From Flavobacterium azooxidireducens (GTDB lineage Bacteria > Bacteroidota > Bacteroidia > Flavobacteriales > Flavobacteriaceae), in assembly GCF_023195775.1 (NCBI RefSeq), contig NZ_CP096205.1:62001-126000 (forward strand): a DNA stretch of 64,000 nt, written 5' to 3'. The notes beneath the pieces are model-generated. The model saw nothing but the letters and a program-made list of their open reading frames with translations, searched no databases and was not told the DNA's origin. The stretch's first letter is position 1, and every line of letters starts with the position of its first letter. This document shows positions 18,574 to 29,400 of the stretch, piece after piece. The translations under genes were made by a program, and so were the position numbers.

Positions 18574-18637
18574 ACGATAGGAGAAATCACATAATATGCT
18601 CACGATATGTGATTTCTCCTATCGTCGAAATGACACA
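18574..18637. repeat. Long palindrome (REP-like) interrupted by IS110
   Basis: Arms at 18574-18593 and 18606-18625 are perfectly complementary over 20 bp around a 12-base centre. The right arm continues to 18637 with tcgaaatgacaca, whose partner tgtgtcatttcga is at 17360-17372, on the other side of the IS110 element. The restored arm is 32 bp without mismatch. The wording (tttcga / gagaaatcaca) is like dispersed hairpin repeats in flavobacterial genomes. Confidence 0.85.
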
Positions 18638-18702
18638 GTATATTTTTCAATTCTATAAGGAAGTATGATGAGAAATCTTAAACTTTAAAAATTCTATTTT
18701 AA

Positions 18703-19593
18703 TTAAATCCTCCCATAATACATCGCCTTCACAATTCCGTCTGAAAGTCCGATTTTGGGAACGTAAAGATGCCGGGCTCCACTCCACTTCATTGCGTTTA
18801 AGTAGATTTTTGTGGCGGGAATGATTACGTCGGCACGATCGGGGTTTAAGGCTAATTCAGAGATGCGTTGGTCGTAGGTCATTTTGTTCAACATCGCATA
18901 TTGAGCATTCAGACTTAAATAGGTTAGCGGTTTGTCTTGTTGTTTTCCGGTCATTTTGAAAAGCTTGTTGATGTTTCCACCTGATCCAATCATCGTGACA
19001 TCTTCAAAAGGAGCGGTATTGAGGCGGATCCATTTTTCAATTTCCACCCAAACAATTTCGTTGACCATATTATTCAACATACGAACGGTTCCGTTTTTGA
19101 ATGATTTGGAAGCAATGATTTTTCCGTTGGAAAATAAGGAGAATTCGGTGCTACCACCACCCACATCAACATATAAATAAGTTTTATCGGTAGCGATGTA
19201 TTCTTTTAAATCGGAAGAAGCGATAATGGCTGCTTCTTTTTTCCCATCAATAATATCAATTTGAATATCGGCTTCTTTCAGAATAATTTCAACCACATCA
19301 CTATTATTGTCGGCTTCACGCATGGCTGACGTTGCACAGGCTTTGTAACGTTCCACTTTGTGCACTTTCATTAATAGTTTGAAGGCTTTCATCGCATCAA
19401 TCATTCGTTCGATATTTTCATCGGATATTTCGCCAACCGTAAAAACATCTTGTCCCAAACGAATGGGCACACGAACCAACGAACTTTTGTTAAACTGCGT
19501 ATCTTTTCCGTCTTGCTCTACGATATTAGACACCAATAATCGCATGGCATTGGAACCAATATCGATTGCAGCGTATCTTTTTATGTTAATCAT
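18703..19593 (-). CDS. ppx: Ppx/GppA-family exopolyphosphatase
   Basis: 296-aa protein of the short Ppx/GppA type (actin-like ASKHA ATPase fold). It has YAAIDIGSNAMRLLV (phosphate-1 motif), ATSAMREADN, DVGGGSTEFSLF (phosphate-2) and MIGSGGNINKLF. The C-terminal HD-like domain of E. coli Ppx is missing, as in most Bacteroidetes forms. It hydrolyses terminal phosphates from polyphosphate and/or pppGpp. It is the third gene of an operon with ppk1, 19 bp downstream of it. Confidence 0.9.
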   Translation of the reverse strand: MINIKRYAAIDIGSNAMRLLVSNIVEQDGKDTQFNKSSLVRVPIRLGQDVFTVGEISDENIERMIDAMKAFKLLMKVHKVERYKACATSAMREADNNSDVVEIILKEADIQIDIIDGKKEAAIIASSDLKEYIATDKTYLYVDVGGGSTEFSLFSNGKIIASKSFKNGTVRMLNNMVNEIVWVEIEKWIRLNTAPFEDVTMIGSGGNINKLFKMTGKQQDKPLTYLSLNAQYAMLNKMTYDQRISELALNPDRADVIIPATKIYLNAMKWSGARHLYVPKIGLSDGIVKAMYYGRI

Positions 19594-19612
19594 TACTTAT
19601 TTAAATTTGGGG

Positions 19613-21736
19613 TTATAATTTTTCTGTAATTACTTCCAATTGATTTCGGTAGTAATTATAGGTTTCAATTTGTGCTCTGAAAACACGGTCGTTTTCTTTT
19701 CGAACACGGTATTTATTGTCTAATTTTTCAGAATGATAACGTGCTTTTACATTTCCATTCCAACCCACATCAAAACTTTCGATGAGTTCTAATTTGATAT
19801 TTTCATCATAAATCGGACAGGTTACTTCTACTCTGGCATCAATATTTCGGGTCATGAAATCGGCAGAAGAAATAAAAACTTCCGGTTTGCCGTGATTTCC
19901 AAAGATAAAAATTCGGGAATGTTCCAGAAAATTATCAACAATACTAATGGCTTCGATGTTTTCGCTCATTCCCTTCACACCCGGAATCAAGCAACAAATT
20001 CCACGGATAATTAATTGAATCTTCACTCCTGCTCTACTTGCATCATATAATTTATCAATCATTCGTGTATCTGATAAACTATTCATCTTCAACTTAATAT
20101 ATGTTTCTTTTCCTGAAAGAGCATGCATAATTTCTCGATCAATGAGTTTATACATTTTATTTCGGGTATAATGCGGCGAAACAACCAAATGTTTGTAGCG
20201 ATGTACACGGTAATTGACTTCAAAGAAATCAAATACTTTATCGGCATCTTTTAAAATCTGCTGATGGCTTGTAAACAAAGTAACATCGGTGTAGACTTTT
20301 GCAGTTGATTCGTTGAAATTTCCGGTTGAAATGAATCCGTAACGTTTTATTTTTTTATCTTCAAATCGATCAATAACACAAATTTTACTGTGAACTTTCA
20401 ATCCTTTTACACCAAAAATTAAGTTAATTCCTTCGGTTTGCATTTGTTCTGCATACGAAATATTGCTGGCTTCGTCAAAACGAGCTTGCAATTCAATTTG
20501 AACGGTTACTTTTTTTCCGTTTTTGGCAGCATTAATCAATGAACTAATAATTTGAGAATTTTTAGCCAATCGGTATAATGTAATTTTTATACTAACCACT
20601 TTTGGATCAAGAGCCGCTTCACGAAGAAACTTAATTAAATAGGAAAATGATTGATACGGTGCGTTGACCAAATAATCTTTTTCGCTGATTTTTTTGATGA
20701 TGCTTCCTTCCAAACCTAATCCATCAACAGGAAGTGGAGTTTTTGGTTGGTATAATAAATCGTAACGACCCAAGTTTGGAAAATCCATGTAGTCACGACG
20801 GTTGTGGTATCTTCCTCCGGGAATGATGCTATCGGTTGAATCGATGTTCATTTTTTCTAAGAAAAACTTCAGCGTATCTTTATCTATCGATTGATCATAG
20901 ACAAATCGAACCGGTTCACCAATTCTTCTGTCGCGAACACTCTCGGAAATTTTTTCGGCAAAACTTTTACTAATGTCGCTGTCAATTTCCAGCTGAGCAT
21001 CACGGGTAATTTTTATCATGTGAGCCGAAACACTTTCGTACTCAAAAATATTAAAAATGCTTTTTAAGTTATAACGAATCACATCATCCAACAAAATGAT
21101 ATATTGTTTTTCGCCATTGGAAGGCAGTACAACAAATCGGTTAACTGTTTTTGGAATTTCTACAACCGCATAGCGAATGTCTTTTTTAGCTTTTTTGAAT
21201 CCTAAGAAAGATGATTTTTCTTCAGATTCGTTTTTCATGACTAGTTTAACGGCTAAATAACCCGAAGTGTCTCGCAACAACGGAAATTCTGCCAAGTCAT
21301 TTAAGATAATTGTTACTAAAGCCGGACTTACTTTTTGGATAAAAAAATCGCGGATATAGTTTTCTTGTTCTTTGGAAATTTCTTTTTCGTTGATGATAAA
21401 AACGCCTTCTTTTTCGAGTTCTTTTTCGATAATATTCAGAATGCGTAAACTTTCCGATTGTTGTTTAATCACAACGTCGGTAATATCTTTTAGCAATTGT
21501 TGAGACGAAATTCCACCAAAATATTTCTCTCCGGTTTGTCCGGAAAGCGATAATCGTCTGATTGCCGCAAAGCGAACACGGAAAAATTCATCTAAATTAT
21601 TCGAAAAAATTCCTAAAAAGCGTAATCTATCTAGTAATGGAACAGTTGGATCTGCGGCTTCTTGAAGCACTCTTGCATTAAAACATAACCAACTTTTTTC
21701 TCTATCAACATAACGGTATTCTATTGCTTTAATCAT
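19613..21736 (-). CDS. ppk1: Polyphosphate kinase 1
   Basis: 707 aa, normal Ppk1 length. It has the N-terminal domain (DREKSWLCFNARVLQEA), a head domain, and two PLD-like catalytic domains with VQIELQARFDEASNI, the catalytic histidine region GLKVHSKICVI, and GFISTGNFNESTAK. It makes polyphosphate reversibly from ATP at the membrane. Its start overlaps the SixA-like gene by 8 bp, and ppx follows, so synthesis, breakdown and a histidine phosphatase are co-expressed. Confidence 0.96.
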   Translation of the reverse strand: MIKAIEYRYVDREKSWLCFNARVLQEAADPTVPLLDRLRFLGIFSNNLDEFFRVRFAAIRRLSLSGQTGEKYFGGISSQQLLKDITDVVIKQQSESLRILNIIEKELEKEGVFIINEKEISKEQENYIRDFFIQKVSPALVTIILNDLAEFPLLRDTSGYLAVKLVMKNESEEKSSFLGFKKAKKDIRYAVVEIPKTVNRFVVLPSNGEKQYIILLDDVIRYNLKSIFNIFEYESVSAHMIKITRDAQLEIDSDISKSFAEKISESVRDRRIGEPVRFVYDQSIDKDTLKFFLEKMNIDSTDSIIPGGRYHNRRDYMDFPNLGRYDLLYQPKTPLPVDGLGLEGSIIKKISEKDYLVNAPYQSFSYLIKFLREAALDPKVVSIKITLYRLAKNSQIISSLINAAKNGKKVTVQIELQARFDEASNISYAEQMQTEGINLIFGVKGLKVHSKICVIDRFEDKKIKRYGFISTGNFNESTAKVYTDVTLFTSHQQILKDADKVFDFFEVNYRVHRYKHLVVSPHYTRNKMYKLIDREIMHALSGKETYIKLKMNSLSDTRMIDKLYDASRAGVKIQLIIRGICCLIPGVKGMSENIEAISIVDNFLEHSRIFIFGNHGKPEVFISSADFMTRNIDARVEVTCPIYDENIKLELIESFDVGWNGNVKARYHSEKLDNKYRVRKENDRVFRAQIETYNYYRNQLEVITEKL

Positions 21737-22220
21737 ATTTTAAATCTCTTGGAAAAAGAATTTTATTGGTTTTCCCTTTGCCTAAATCCGACCAACTTGT
21801 TACATCAAAAGAGATGGATACAAATCCGGCAGTGGGTACATTGTCTATAAAAATATCTCCAAATTTATTAACAAATTCTGTGATTGCCTCATTATGACCG
21901 AAAAGAATAACATTTTCATAACTATTATCACATGATTTAATTGCTTTTTCGAGTTTGGAAGCATCAAAAGTGTATAAATCGTCTTTAAAAAGTATACTTT
22001 CTATTGGCCATGATTGAATTTGAGCAAAGATAATTGCTGTTTCAGAGGCTCTTTTAGCAGTGCTACTCCAAATTAAATTTGCTTTTGGGAGAAAATTGGT
22101 AATATTTTGAGCTACCAAATGTGCATCACGAACACCTCGTTGTGCCAAAACTCTTTCTTTATCGTGAACAGGTGCATCCCAACTGGATTTTGCATGCCTG
22201 ATTAAAATTAAATTTTTCAT
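21729..22220 (-). CDS. SixA-like phosphohistidine phosphatase
   Basis: 163-aa histidine phosphatase of the short branch: LILIRHAKSSWD (RHG/RHA motif with the catalytic His), SSTAKRASETAIIF (Arg), and ILFGHNEAI (second His). It belongs to the SixA group, which removes phosphate from phosphohistidine in phosphorelay or PTS proteins. Here it opens the polyphosphate operon, overlapping ppk1 by 8 bp. Ppk1 itself works through a phosphohistidine, but a direct link is only a thought. Confidence 0.88.
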   Translation of the reverse strand: MKNLILIRHAKSSWDAPVHDKERVLAQRGVRDAHLVAQNITNFLPKANLIWSSTAKRASETAIIFAQIQSWPIESILFKDDLYTFDASKLEKAIKSCDNSYENVILFGHNEAITEFVNKFGDIFIDNVPTAGFVSISFDVTSWSDLGKGKTNKILFPRDLKYD

Positions 22221-22484
22221 TATACTAAATTTAATGAGACTTCATTGAAAATTTCATTACAATTTAAGACTATTTTTTTTATAAAATACAACATATTCGA
22301 AACATTATTTCACAATATACTATAAGACATGATAATTGTTTTATAAATAACATTTGATTATTTATTTGTTATAAATCTAAAATTAAGTGTTTGAGTAACA
22401 CATTTGTTTGAAATGAGTTATCAACAACGATTGTTAATAATATGATTTATAATTAATTTCTTACTATAATTATATTTTAACTCC

Positions 22485-22519
22485 TTTTATCGATAAAAAA
22501 ACGCATTTTATCGATAAAA
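22485..22519. promoter_or_regulatory. Two identical palindromes TTTTATCGATAAAA spaced 21 bp
   Basis: Perfect 14-bp palindromes at 22485-22498 and 22506-22519, centre-to-centre distance 21 bp (two helical turns), in a 600-bp gene-free region. Related half-sites occur at about 22632 (TCGATAAAAAAC) and 22670 (TTATCGATTTTTT). This is the geometry of a dimer-binding operator. The nearest candidates for control are the small ORF starting at 22531 and the adhesin operon starting at about 22821. The binding protein is unknown. Confidence 0.5.
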
Positions 22520-22530
22520 TATTTTTTTTT

Positions 22531-22683
22531 ATGAAAACAACTTTATACATTCGACGAGAATTTAAGAATAAATTAACGCATAAAGGTGTCCAAATTTATG
22601 AAAAACATAAGAAAAAAGAGAGGTTACTCGTCGATAAAAAACTCCACAAACTACATTTTGAGTGTTACTTATCGATTTTTTAG
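22531..22683 (+). CDS. Possible small basic protein, 50 aa
   Basis: ATG to TAG ORF of 50 codons, beginning MKTTLYIRREFKNK and ending YLSIF; rich in Lys, Arg and His. It starts 11 bases after the second TTTTATCGATAAAA palindrome. I recognise no family. It could be chance in AT-rich DNA, although the rest of the 600-bp region is gene-free. Conservation in relatives would decide. Confidence 0.25.
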   Translation: MKTTLYIRREFKNKLTHKGVQIYEKHKKKERLLVDKKLHKLHFECYLSIF

Positions 22684-22820
22684 GTTAGTTACAGACGAAA
22701 TGAACAAAAATTTCATATAGTATATAGATTAGCCGTCCGATAAATGAGTAAACTGTAAAAGTCTCTCAAATTTTATCTCCCAAATCAACCAAATAGTAAA
22801 ATAAAAAAACTTAACCCAAA

Positions 22821-23378
22821 ATGTCAAAAATCATGAATTCAAAATTTAAAATTAAAATTATGGGAAATCAAGCTAAAACCAAAAAAAGCAAAAGCTCTTT
22901 GGTATTGATTGTAATGATTTCATTACTTCTTCCCTTTTTAGGTTTTTCGCAAGATTTCAAAATTATTGAAGTTAACGAATATTTGAAAAGAGAATCAATG
23001 TCTGAATCAAGAAGCATTGCCAAAACAATTTCTGTGAAATCATTGATAAAGGATCTTCATCCGTCAATTTATGTAAACAATGGTTCGGTAAACACATACG
23101 GCAAACCTGCTAAAGTATTGTTTGTTGATGCAAAGTCAATTTCAAAGGTAAGAGACTTGAATTTAGACATGAGCCAAGTTGAATTAGTAACTATAAAAAT
23201 CAATAAGAAAGAAGAACTTTCTACCCCGATTGATTTATCAATATTTTCAAACTATCCAACGATCAAAGTAATTTATCTAACAGTAAGTTTCGACTGTACG
23301 GTAGATATGCTCAATAATTTGATTAAAACCGATAAAACTGGATATACCATTTTATATTCAGTTGAAAAACCATCTTAA
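22821..23378 (+). CDS. Secreted protein of unknown function, first gene of the adhesin operon
   Basis: 185 aa from the first ATG; ATGs at 22833 and 22860 are also possible, and the last (MGNQAKTKKSKSS) gives the most usual signal peptide. A basic start is followed by a hydrophobic segment (LVLIVMISLLLPFLGFSQ), with likely cleavage after FSQ. The mature part of about 130 aa is mixed alpha/beta with no motif I recognise and no T9SS C-terminal signal. The gap to the giant adhesin gene is only 40 bp, so it is likely co-transcribed and may serve the same surface system. Confidence 0.75.
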   Translation: MSKIMNSKFKIKIMGNQAKTKKSKSSLVLIVMISLLLPFLGFSQDFKIIEVNEYLKRESMSESRSIAKTISVKSLIKDLHPSIYVNNGSVNTYGKPAKVLFVDAKSISKVRDLNLDMSQVELVTIKINKKEELSTPIDLSIFSNYPTIKVIYLTVSFDCTVDMLNNLIKTDKTGYTILYSVEKPS

Positions 23379-23418
23379 CAGTATTTCTGTTCAGAACTTA
23401 ATTTGTTAAAGAAATAAC

Positions 23419-26400
23419 ATGAAGAATATGTACTCAAATTTCAAACTAAACCTAAAATCAAATTATCTAATAACAATTTTAATAGTATTGTTAGGTAATT
23501 CATTTTACGTAAATGCTCAGGTGAGAGTTCCTTTTACACAAAGAACATCGATTTACACACCTCAAAAGACTGTTTACAATGTGAAAGGTGATTTTACCAT
23601 GATTGGTAATTCCAACCTTACACTTGTAGATTATGCAGATGATGGATCTAATGCGAATAACATGCGTTATATTGACATTGATGGAGATTCTAATACATGG
23701 AACTCCTCATCATCCAACTTAACTTTATCTACAGAGAATGGAGCTAATCCGGAATGTTCAACAATTGTTTATGCTGGTTTATATTGGACAGGTAGAGCAT
23801 CGGACGCTTCTACTAGCCCGAATATTTTTACTGTTACTAGAAATGTTCCTGGCGGCACTCAAACAATTAATCAAAATTCTACTGTAGGTCATAGTCAAGC
23901 AATTGCTAATACAACTTATACCTTAAATATTAGTAGAGATAATCCATCAAACAATAACAGAAGTCCTATCTATACTTTTTCAAGTGGTGGTAACAGTTAT
24001 GTGTTTAGGTTTACAAATAATACCGGAGCAAATAGAGTAACTCTATCTGTAAATGGTGGAACTGCTGTTAATGTTCCTGTAAGTTATACTACTTCCGGTT
24101 CAACTGGAACTGCTACTTTAACCACTCCTTATGTAATTGCAAACGGAACTGTTAACTTAACTATAAACAGTTTAGTGAGAAGTACTGCTACAAACCTAAG
24201 TACAGGTGACACACAGACTACATCTTTTGCAAATGTAAATGTAGCTGGTACAATTATAGGAACAATCACCGAATCTAAAACTTTTGATAAAAGAAAAATT
24301 TCTATCAAAGGTCCTAGCTCAGCTGCTTATACTCAATTAACAGCGGATGATGATGATATTTATTATCCAGTATCAACTGATGGTTTTATGTATTCGGGTT
24401 ACATTGAAGTAACAGATTATGTAAGAAATAATGGTCTTGGAGCCTACACAGTTGCTGATGTTGCCTTAATTGAAGGTAATGGTGGCGGAACCGGATACTA
24501 CGGTGGTTGGGGAATGGTAGTTGTATATGAAAATGACAACATGAAATGGAGAGATGTTACTATTTTTGATGGTCACTCTTATGTTGCCGGAAGTGTTACT
24601 GCTGATTTTGAAATTCCAGTTTCAGGATTCAATACAGTTCAAGCAGGTCCTGTTAATATGAAATTAGGTATGATGGCAGGAGAGGGTGATCGTGCTATTG
24701 CTGGTGATTATTTTCAAATCAGAAATCATACAAATTCAAGCTGGGTAACTTTGAATCATGGGGCGAACGCAACAAATAACTTCTTTAATTCATCGATTTA
24801 CACAGGTGGAAACACACGCAATCCAAACTTGTTGAATAATACAGGTTTAGACATTAGCATGTTTGATATACCTAATGCAAACAATAGTGTAATCACAAAT
24901 AATCAAACATCTACTCGCTTTAGATATGGAACAACGCAAGATACGTTTGTAATCTTCAACATCACCATGTCTGTAGATGCCTACATTCCTGAAACGGAAG
25001 GAATTTTATCAACTATAAGTTTAAACAACGTTCCTGCTGCTCCAGTTGGTCCTTACACAATCCAACCAGGTCAGGAAATTGAATATGGTTTAAACATAAA
25101 AAATCTTGGCACAGAAGCCGTAAACAATTATAAAATAGTTTTACCGATACCTTTTACAGCAACTTATGTTCCTGGAAGTTTATCAAGTTCTATTTTCTTT
25201 ACACCAAATCCTACACCAAACAATTTATACTTCGATCCTGCTTTAGGTGCTACAGGTTCTATTGTATGGGATTTTGGAACGCTTCCCCTTCCTGCTGATC
25301 CACAAACGTTATTGGCTTCATTACGTTTTAGATTAAAAGCCACAGAAAATTGTGCAATTTTATCTAATCCGGAATGTTTGAATAATATAGTTTTAAACGG
25401 ATTTTCTAGTGGACAAGGTGCAATTACTTCTACTTCATTTAAAGATAAAGGCTTTATTTTAGGATATGATAATTCAAATGCTGGTTGTTTAGGACAACCT
25501 ATTCCTCAGCCATTATCTGTTAATATTAATGCTGATAATTATGTAACCGATAATTGTGAAGATGTTCCTCTAATCAGAAACTTTACTTTTTGTGATGTTA
25601 CTGGTCCTATACCGGCTTCGCAATTAGCTTCTGCTTTCCCTCCGGGAACTAAATTTTATACAACATACCCGGTTACAACTCCCGAAATAACATCTTTTCC
25701 AATTTCTGCCGGAGATACTGTACCTTATTTTGCAGTTCCTTTTAATGGAAATGGATGCTACTTTCAATTTACAGTTTCATTTTGTGGAGAAATTATTGCT
25801 CAAGATGATGTTCTAAACACTGTTAGTTGTGCAACTACCGGAATTGTTGGAAATGCCTTATCAAATGATACTGTTGATGGAAATCAAGCAACACCAAGCA
25901 TTGTAACTTTTCAAATTACATCGGGAAATCATCCTAACATTTCATTTGATGCTCAAGGAAACATTACCGTAGTTGCAGGAATTCCTGCTGGTCAATATAT
26001 ATTTGAATATTCAATTTGTGAAACATCAAATTTAACAAATTGTGACTCGGCTACTATAACTATCAATATAATAGATTCTACTCCACCAGTAATTGCTTCA
26101 TTACCAGGTCAAACAACAATAAACTGTCCTGCTACACCTGCTTTTGAACAAGCAATTGCTACAGATTCTTGTGGAACTGTAACATTAACTTTTGAAGATG
26201 TTACAACAACTGGTTCTTGTGCAGGATCATATTCCATAACAAGAACTTGGACAGCTACAGATGCTTCAGGAAACATTACTACTGCAACACAAACAATCAA
26301 TGTAGTTGATGATTCTGCTCCTGTAATCGATGCTTTACCTGCTGAATCAACCATTAGCTGCCCTGCTACACCTCAATTTACTCAAGCTACAGCTACAGAC

Positions 26401-29400
26401 GTTTGTGGTTCAGATTTTACATTAACGTATGTAGATGCAACTACCAATGGTCAGTGTGCAGGTTCTTACTCTGTAACTAGAACTTGGACAGCAACTGATG
26501 CATGTGGAAACAGTTCAACAGCTTCTCAAACAATTAATGTGATTGATGATTCTGCTCCTATTATTAATCCTCTTCCGGGTGAAACAACCATTAGTTGTGT
26601 TGCATCTCCAATCAGTAGAATTAATTTGAGCTTTGATCAAGCAGTTGCAATTGATGAATGTGGTTCAGATTTTACACTTACATTTGTTGACACAACAGTG
26701 GAAGGTAATTGTGAAGGTACCTATTCTGTAACAAGAACTTGGACAGCTACTGATACTTGTGGAAATATATCCACAGCTTCTCAAACTATCAATGTAATAG
26801 ATACAACAGCTCCAATAATTGATGCTTTACCATCTGTCACTACAATAAATTGTCCTGATGTTCCACAATTTACACAAGCTACTGCTATTGATGAGTGTGA
26901 ATCTGCATTTACATTAACTTTTGAAGATGTTACTACAAATGGAAGTTGTGCCGGTTCCTATTCTGTAACAAGAACGTGGACAGCTACTGACGAATGTGGA
27001 AATACTTCAACAGCAAGTCAAACTATAAATGTTCAAGACAATACTGCTCCTGTTTTAGTTGGTCAAGGTGCCGATGTAACAATCAGCTGTACTGAAACAG
27101 CAACATTTACTGCTCCAACAGCAACCGATACTTGTGATAATGCTCCTATTATTTCCTTTACGGATGAAACTGTTCCAGGTGCATGTGCAGGAACTTCCGT
27201 TGTAACTAGAACTTGGATTGCTACTGATGCTTGCGGAAATCAATCTGCTCCTGTTAGTCAATCTATAACAATACAAGACAATACTGCTCCGGTTTTAGCT
27301 GGTCAAGGTGCCGATGTAACAATCAACTGTACTGAAACAGCAGCATTTACTGCTCCAACAGCAACTGACACTTGTGACGTAGCTCCTGTTGTTTCCTTTA
27401 CGGATACAACTGTTCCAGGTGCATGTGCAGGAACTTCAGTAGTTACCAGAACTTGGACTGCTGTGGACGCTTGCGGAAATCAATCTACTCCTGTTAGTCA
27501 AACAATTACAATTGAAGACAATACAGCTCCAGTCTTATCTGGTCAAGGTGCTGATTCAACAATAAACTGTCCGGCAACTCCTGAATTTAGTGCTCCAACA
27601 GCAACTGACACTTGCGATGTAGCTCCTGTTATTTCCTTTACGGATGAAACTATTCAGGGTTCTTGTCCGGGAACATTAACAGTTACCAGAACTTGGACTG
27701 CTTTAGATGCTTGTGGAAATCAATCTGCTCCAGTTAGTCAAACAATTACTGTTCAAGATACAACTAATCCGGAAATCACAACTGAAGCAACAAGTATTGT
27801 TGTTGAATGTGATGGTTCCGGTAACGAAGGTGCGGTAGAAGCTTGGTTAGCATCCAATGGTGGTGCTACAGCTACTGACTCATGTTCTGATGTAACATGG
27901 ACAAACGATTTCAATGCTTTATCAAACGACTGTTCAACTGCTATAACCGTTATTTTCACTGCTACTGATGCGTGTGGAAATACCGCAACAACTTCAGCTA
28001 CTTTTGCTGTACAAGATAGTACTGCTCCGGTAGCTCCTGAAGCTCCTGCTGCTGTAACTGTAACTTGTGCTTCTGAAGTGCCTGCAACCATTTCATTAAC
28101 CGCTACTGATAATTGTGCCGGTGAAATCACTGTAGAAGGTGTTGATACTATTGTAGCCGGTGATTGTCCGAATTCATTCGTAATCACTAGAACTTGGACG
28201 TTTGTGGATGCGTGTAACAATGATGTTGCAATTTCTCAAACCATTACCGTTCAAGATACAATTGCTCCTACTTTCGTAGAAGAACTTCCAAGTAATATTA
28301 CTGTGGAATGTGATGCTATTCCTGCTATTGCTACTTTAACAGCTATAGACAACTGTGGAGAGGCAACTGTTGTACCATCTGAATCTACTCAACAAGGTCA
28401 ATGTCCTGGTACGTATGTTATCACCAGAACTTGGATTGCTACAGACGAGTGTGGAAACGCTACTCCTCATACACAAACAATCACGGTTCAAGATACAACC
28501 GCTCCTGAAATCACAACTGAAGCAGCAAGTATTGTTGTAGAATGTGATGGTGCCGGAAACCAAGATGCTGTACAAGCTTGGTTAGCATCCAATGGTGGTG
28601 CAACCGCTACAGACGCTTGTTCTGATGTAACATGGACAAATGATTTCGATACATTATCAAACGATTGTTCAACGGCTATAACTGTTATTTTCACCGCAAC
28701 TGATGCATGTGGAAATACCGCAACTACAGCCGCTACTTTCACTGTTCAAGATACGGTTGCTCCTACTTTCGTAGAAGAGTTACCAGCTGATTTAACTGTG
28801 GAATGTGATAACATTCCGGTTGCTGCTACTCTAACAGCTATTGACAACTGTGGTGACGCAACTGTTGTACCATCTACATCTACACAACAAGGTGATTGTC
28901 CTAATAATTATGTAATCACTAGAACTTGGATTGCTACAGATGAGTGTGGAAACGCTACTCCTCATACACAAACAATCACGGTTCAAGATACAACCAACCC
29001 GGTAATCACAACTGAAGCAGCAAGCATTGTTGTAGAATGTGATGGTTCCGGTAACGAAGGTGCTGTAGAAGCTTGGTTAGCATCCAATGGTGGTGCTACC
29101 GCTACTGACTCTTGTTCTGATGTAACATGGACAAACGATTTCAATGCTTTATCAAACGACTGTTCAACTGCTATAACCGTTATTTTTACTGCTACTGATG
29201 CGTGTGGAAATACCGCAACAACTTCAGCTACTTTTGCTGTACAAGATAGTACTGCTCCGGTAGCTCCTGAAGGTCCTGCTGCTGTAACTGTAACTTGTGC
29301 TTCTGAAGTGCCTGCAACCATTTCATTAACCGCTACTGATAATTGTGCCGGTGAAATCACTGTAGAAGGTGTGGATACAACTGTAGCCGGTGATTGTCCG

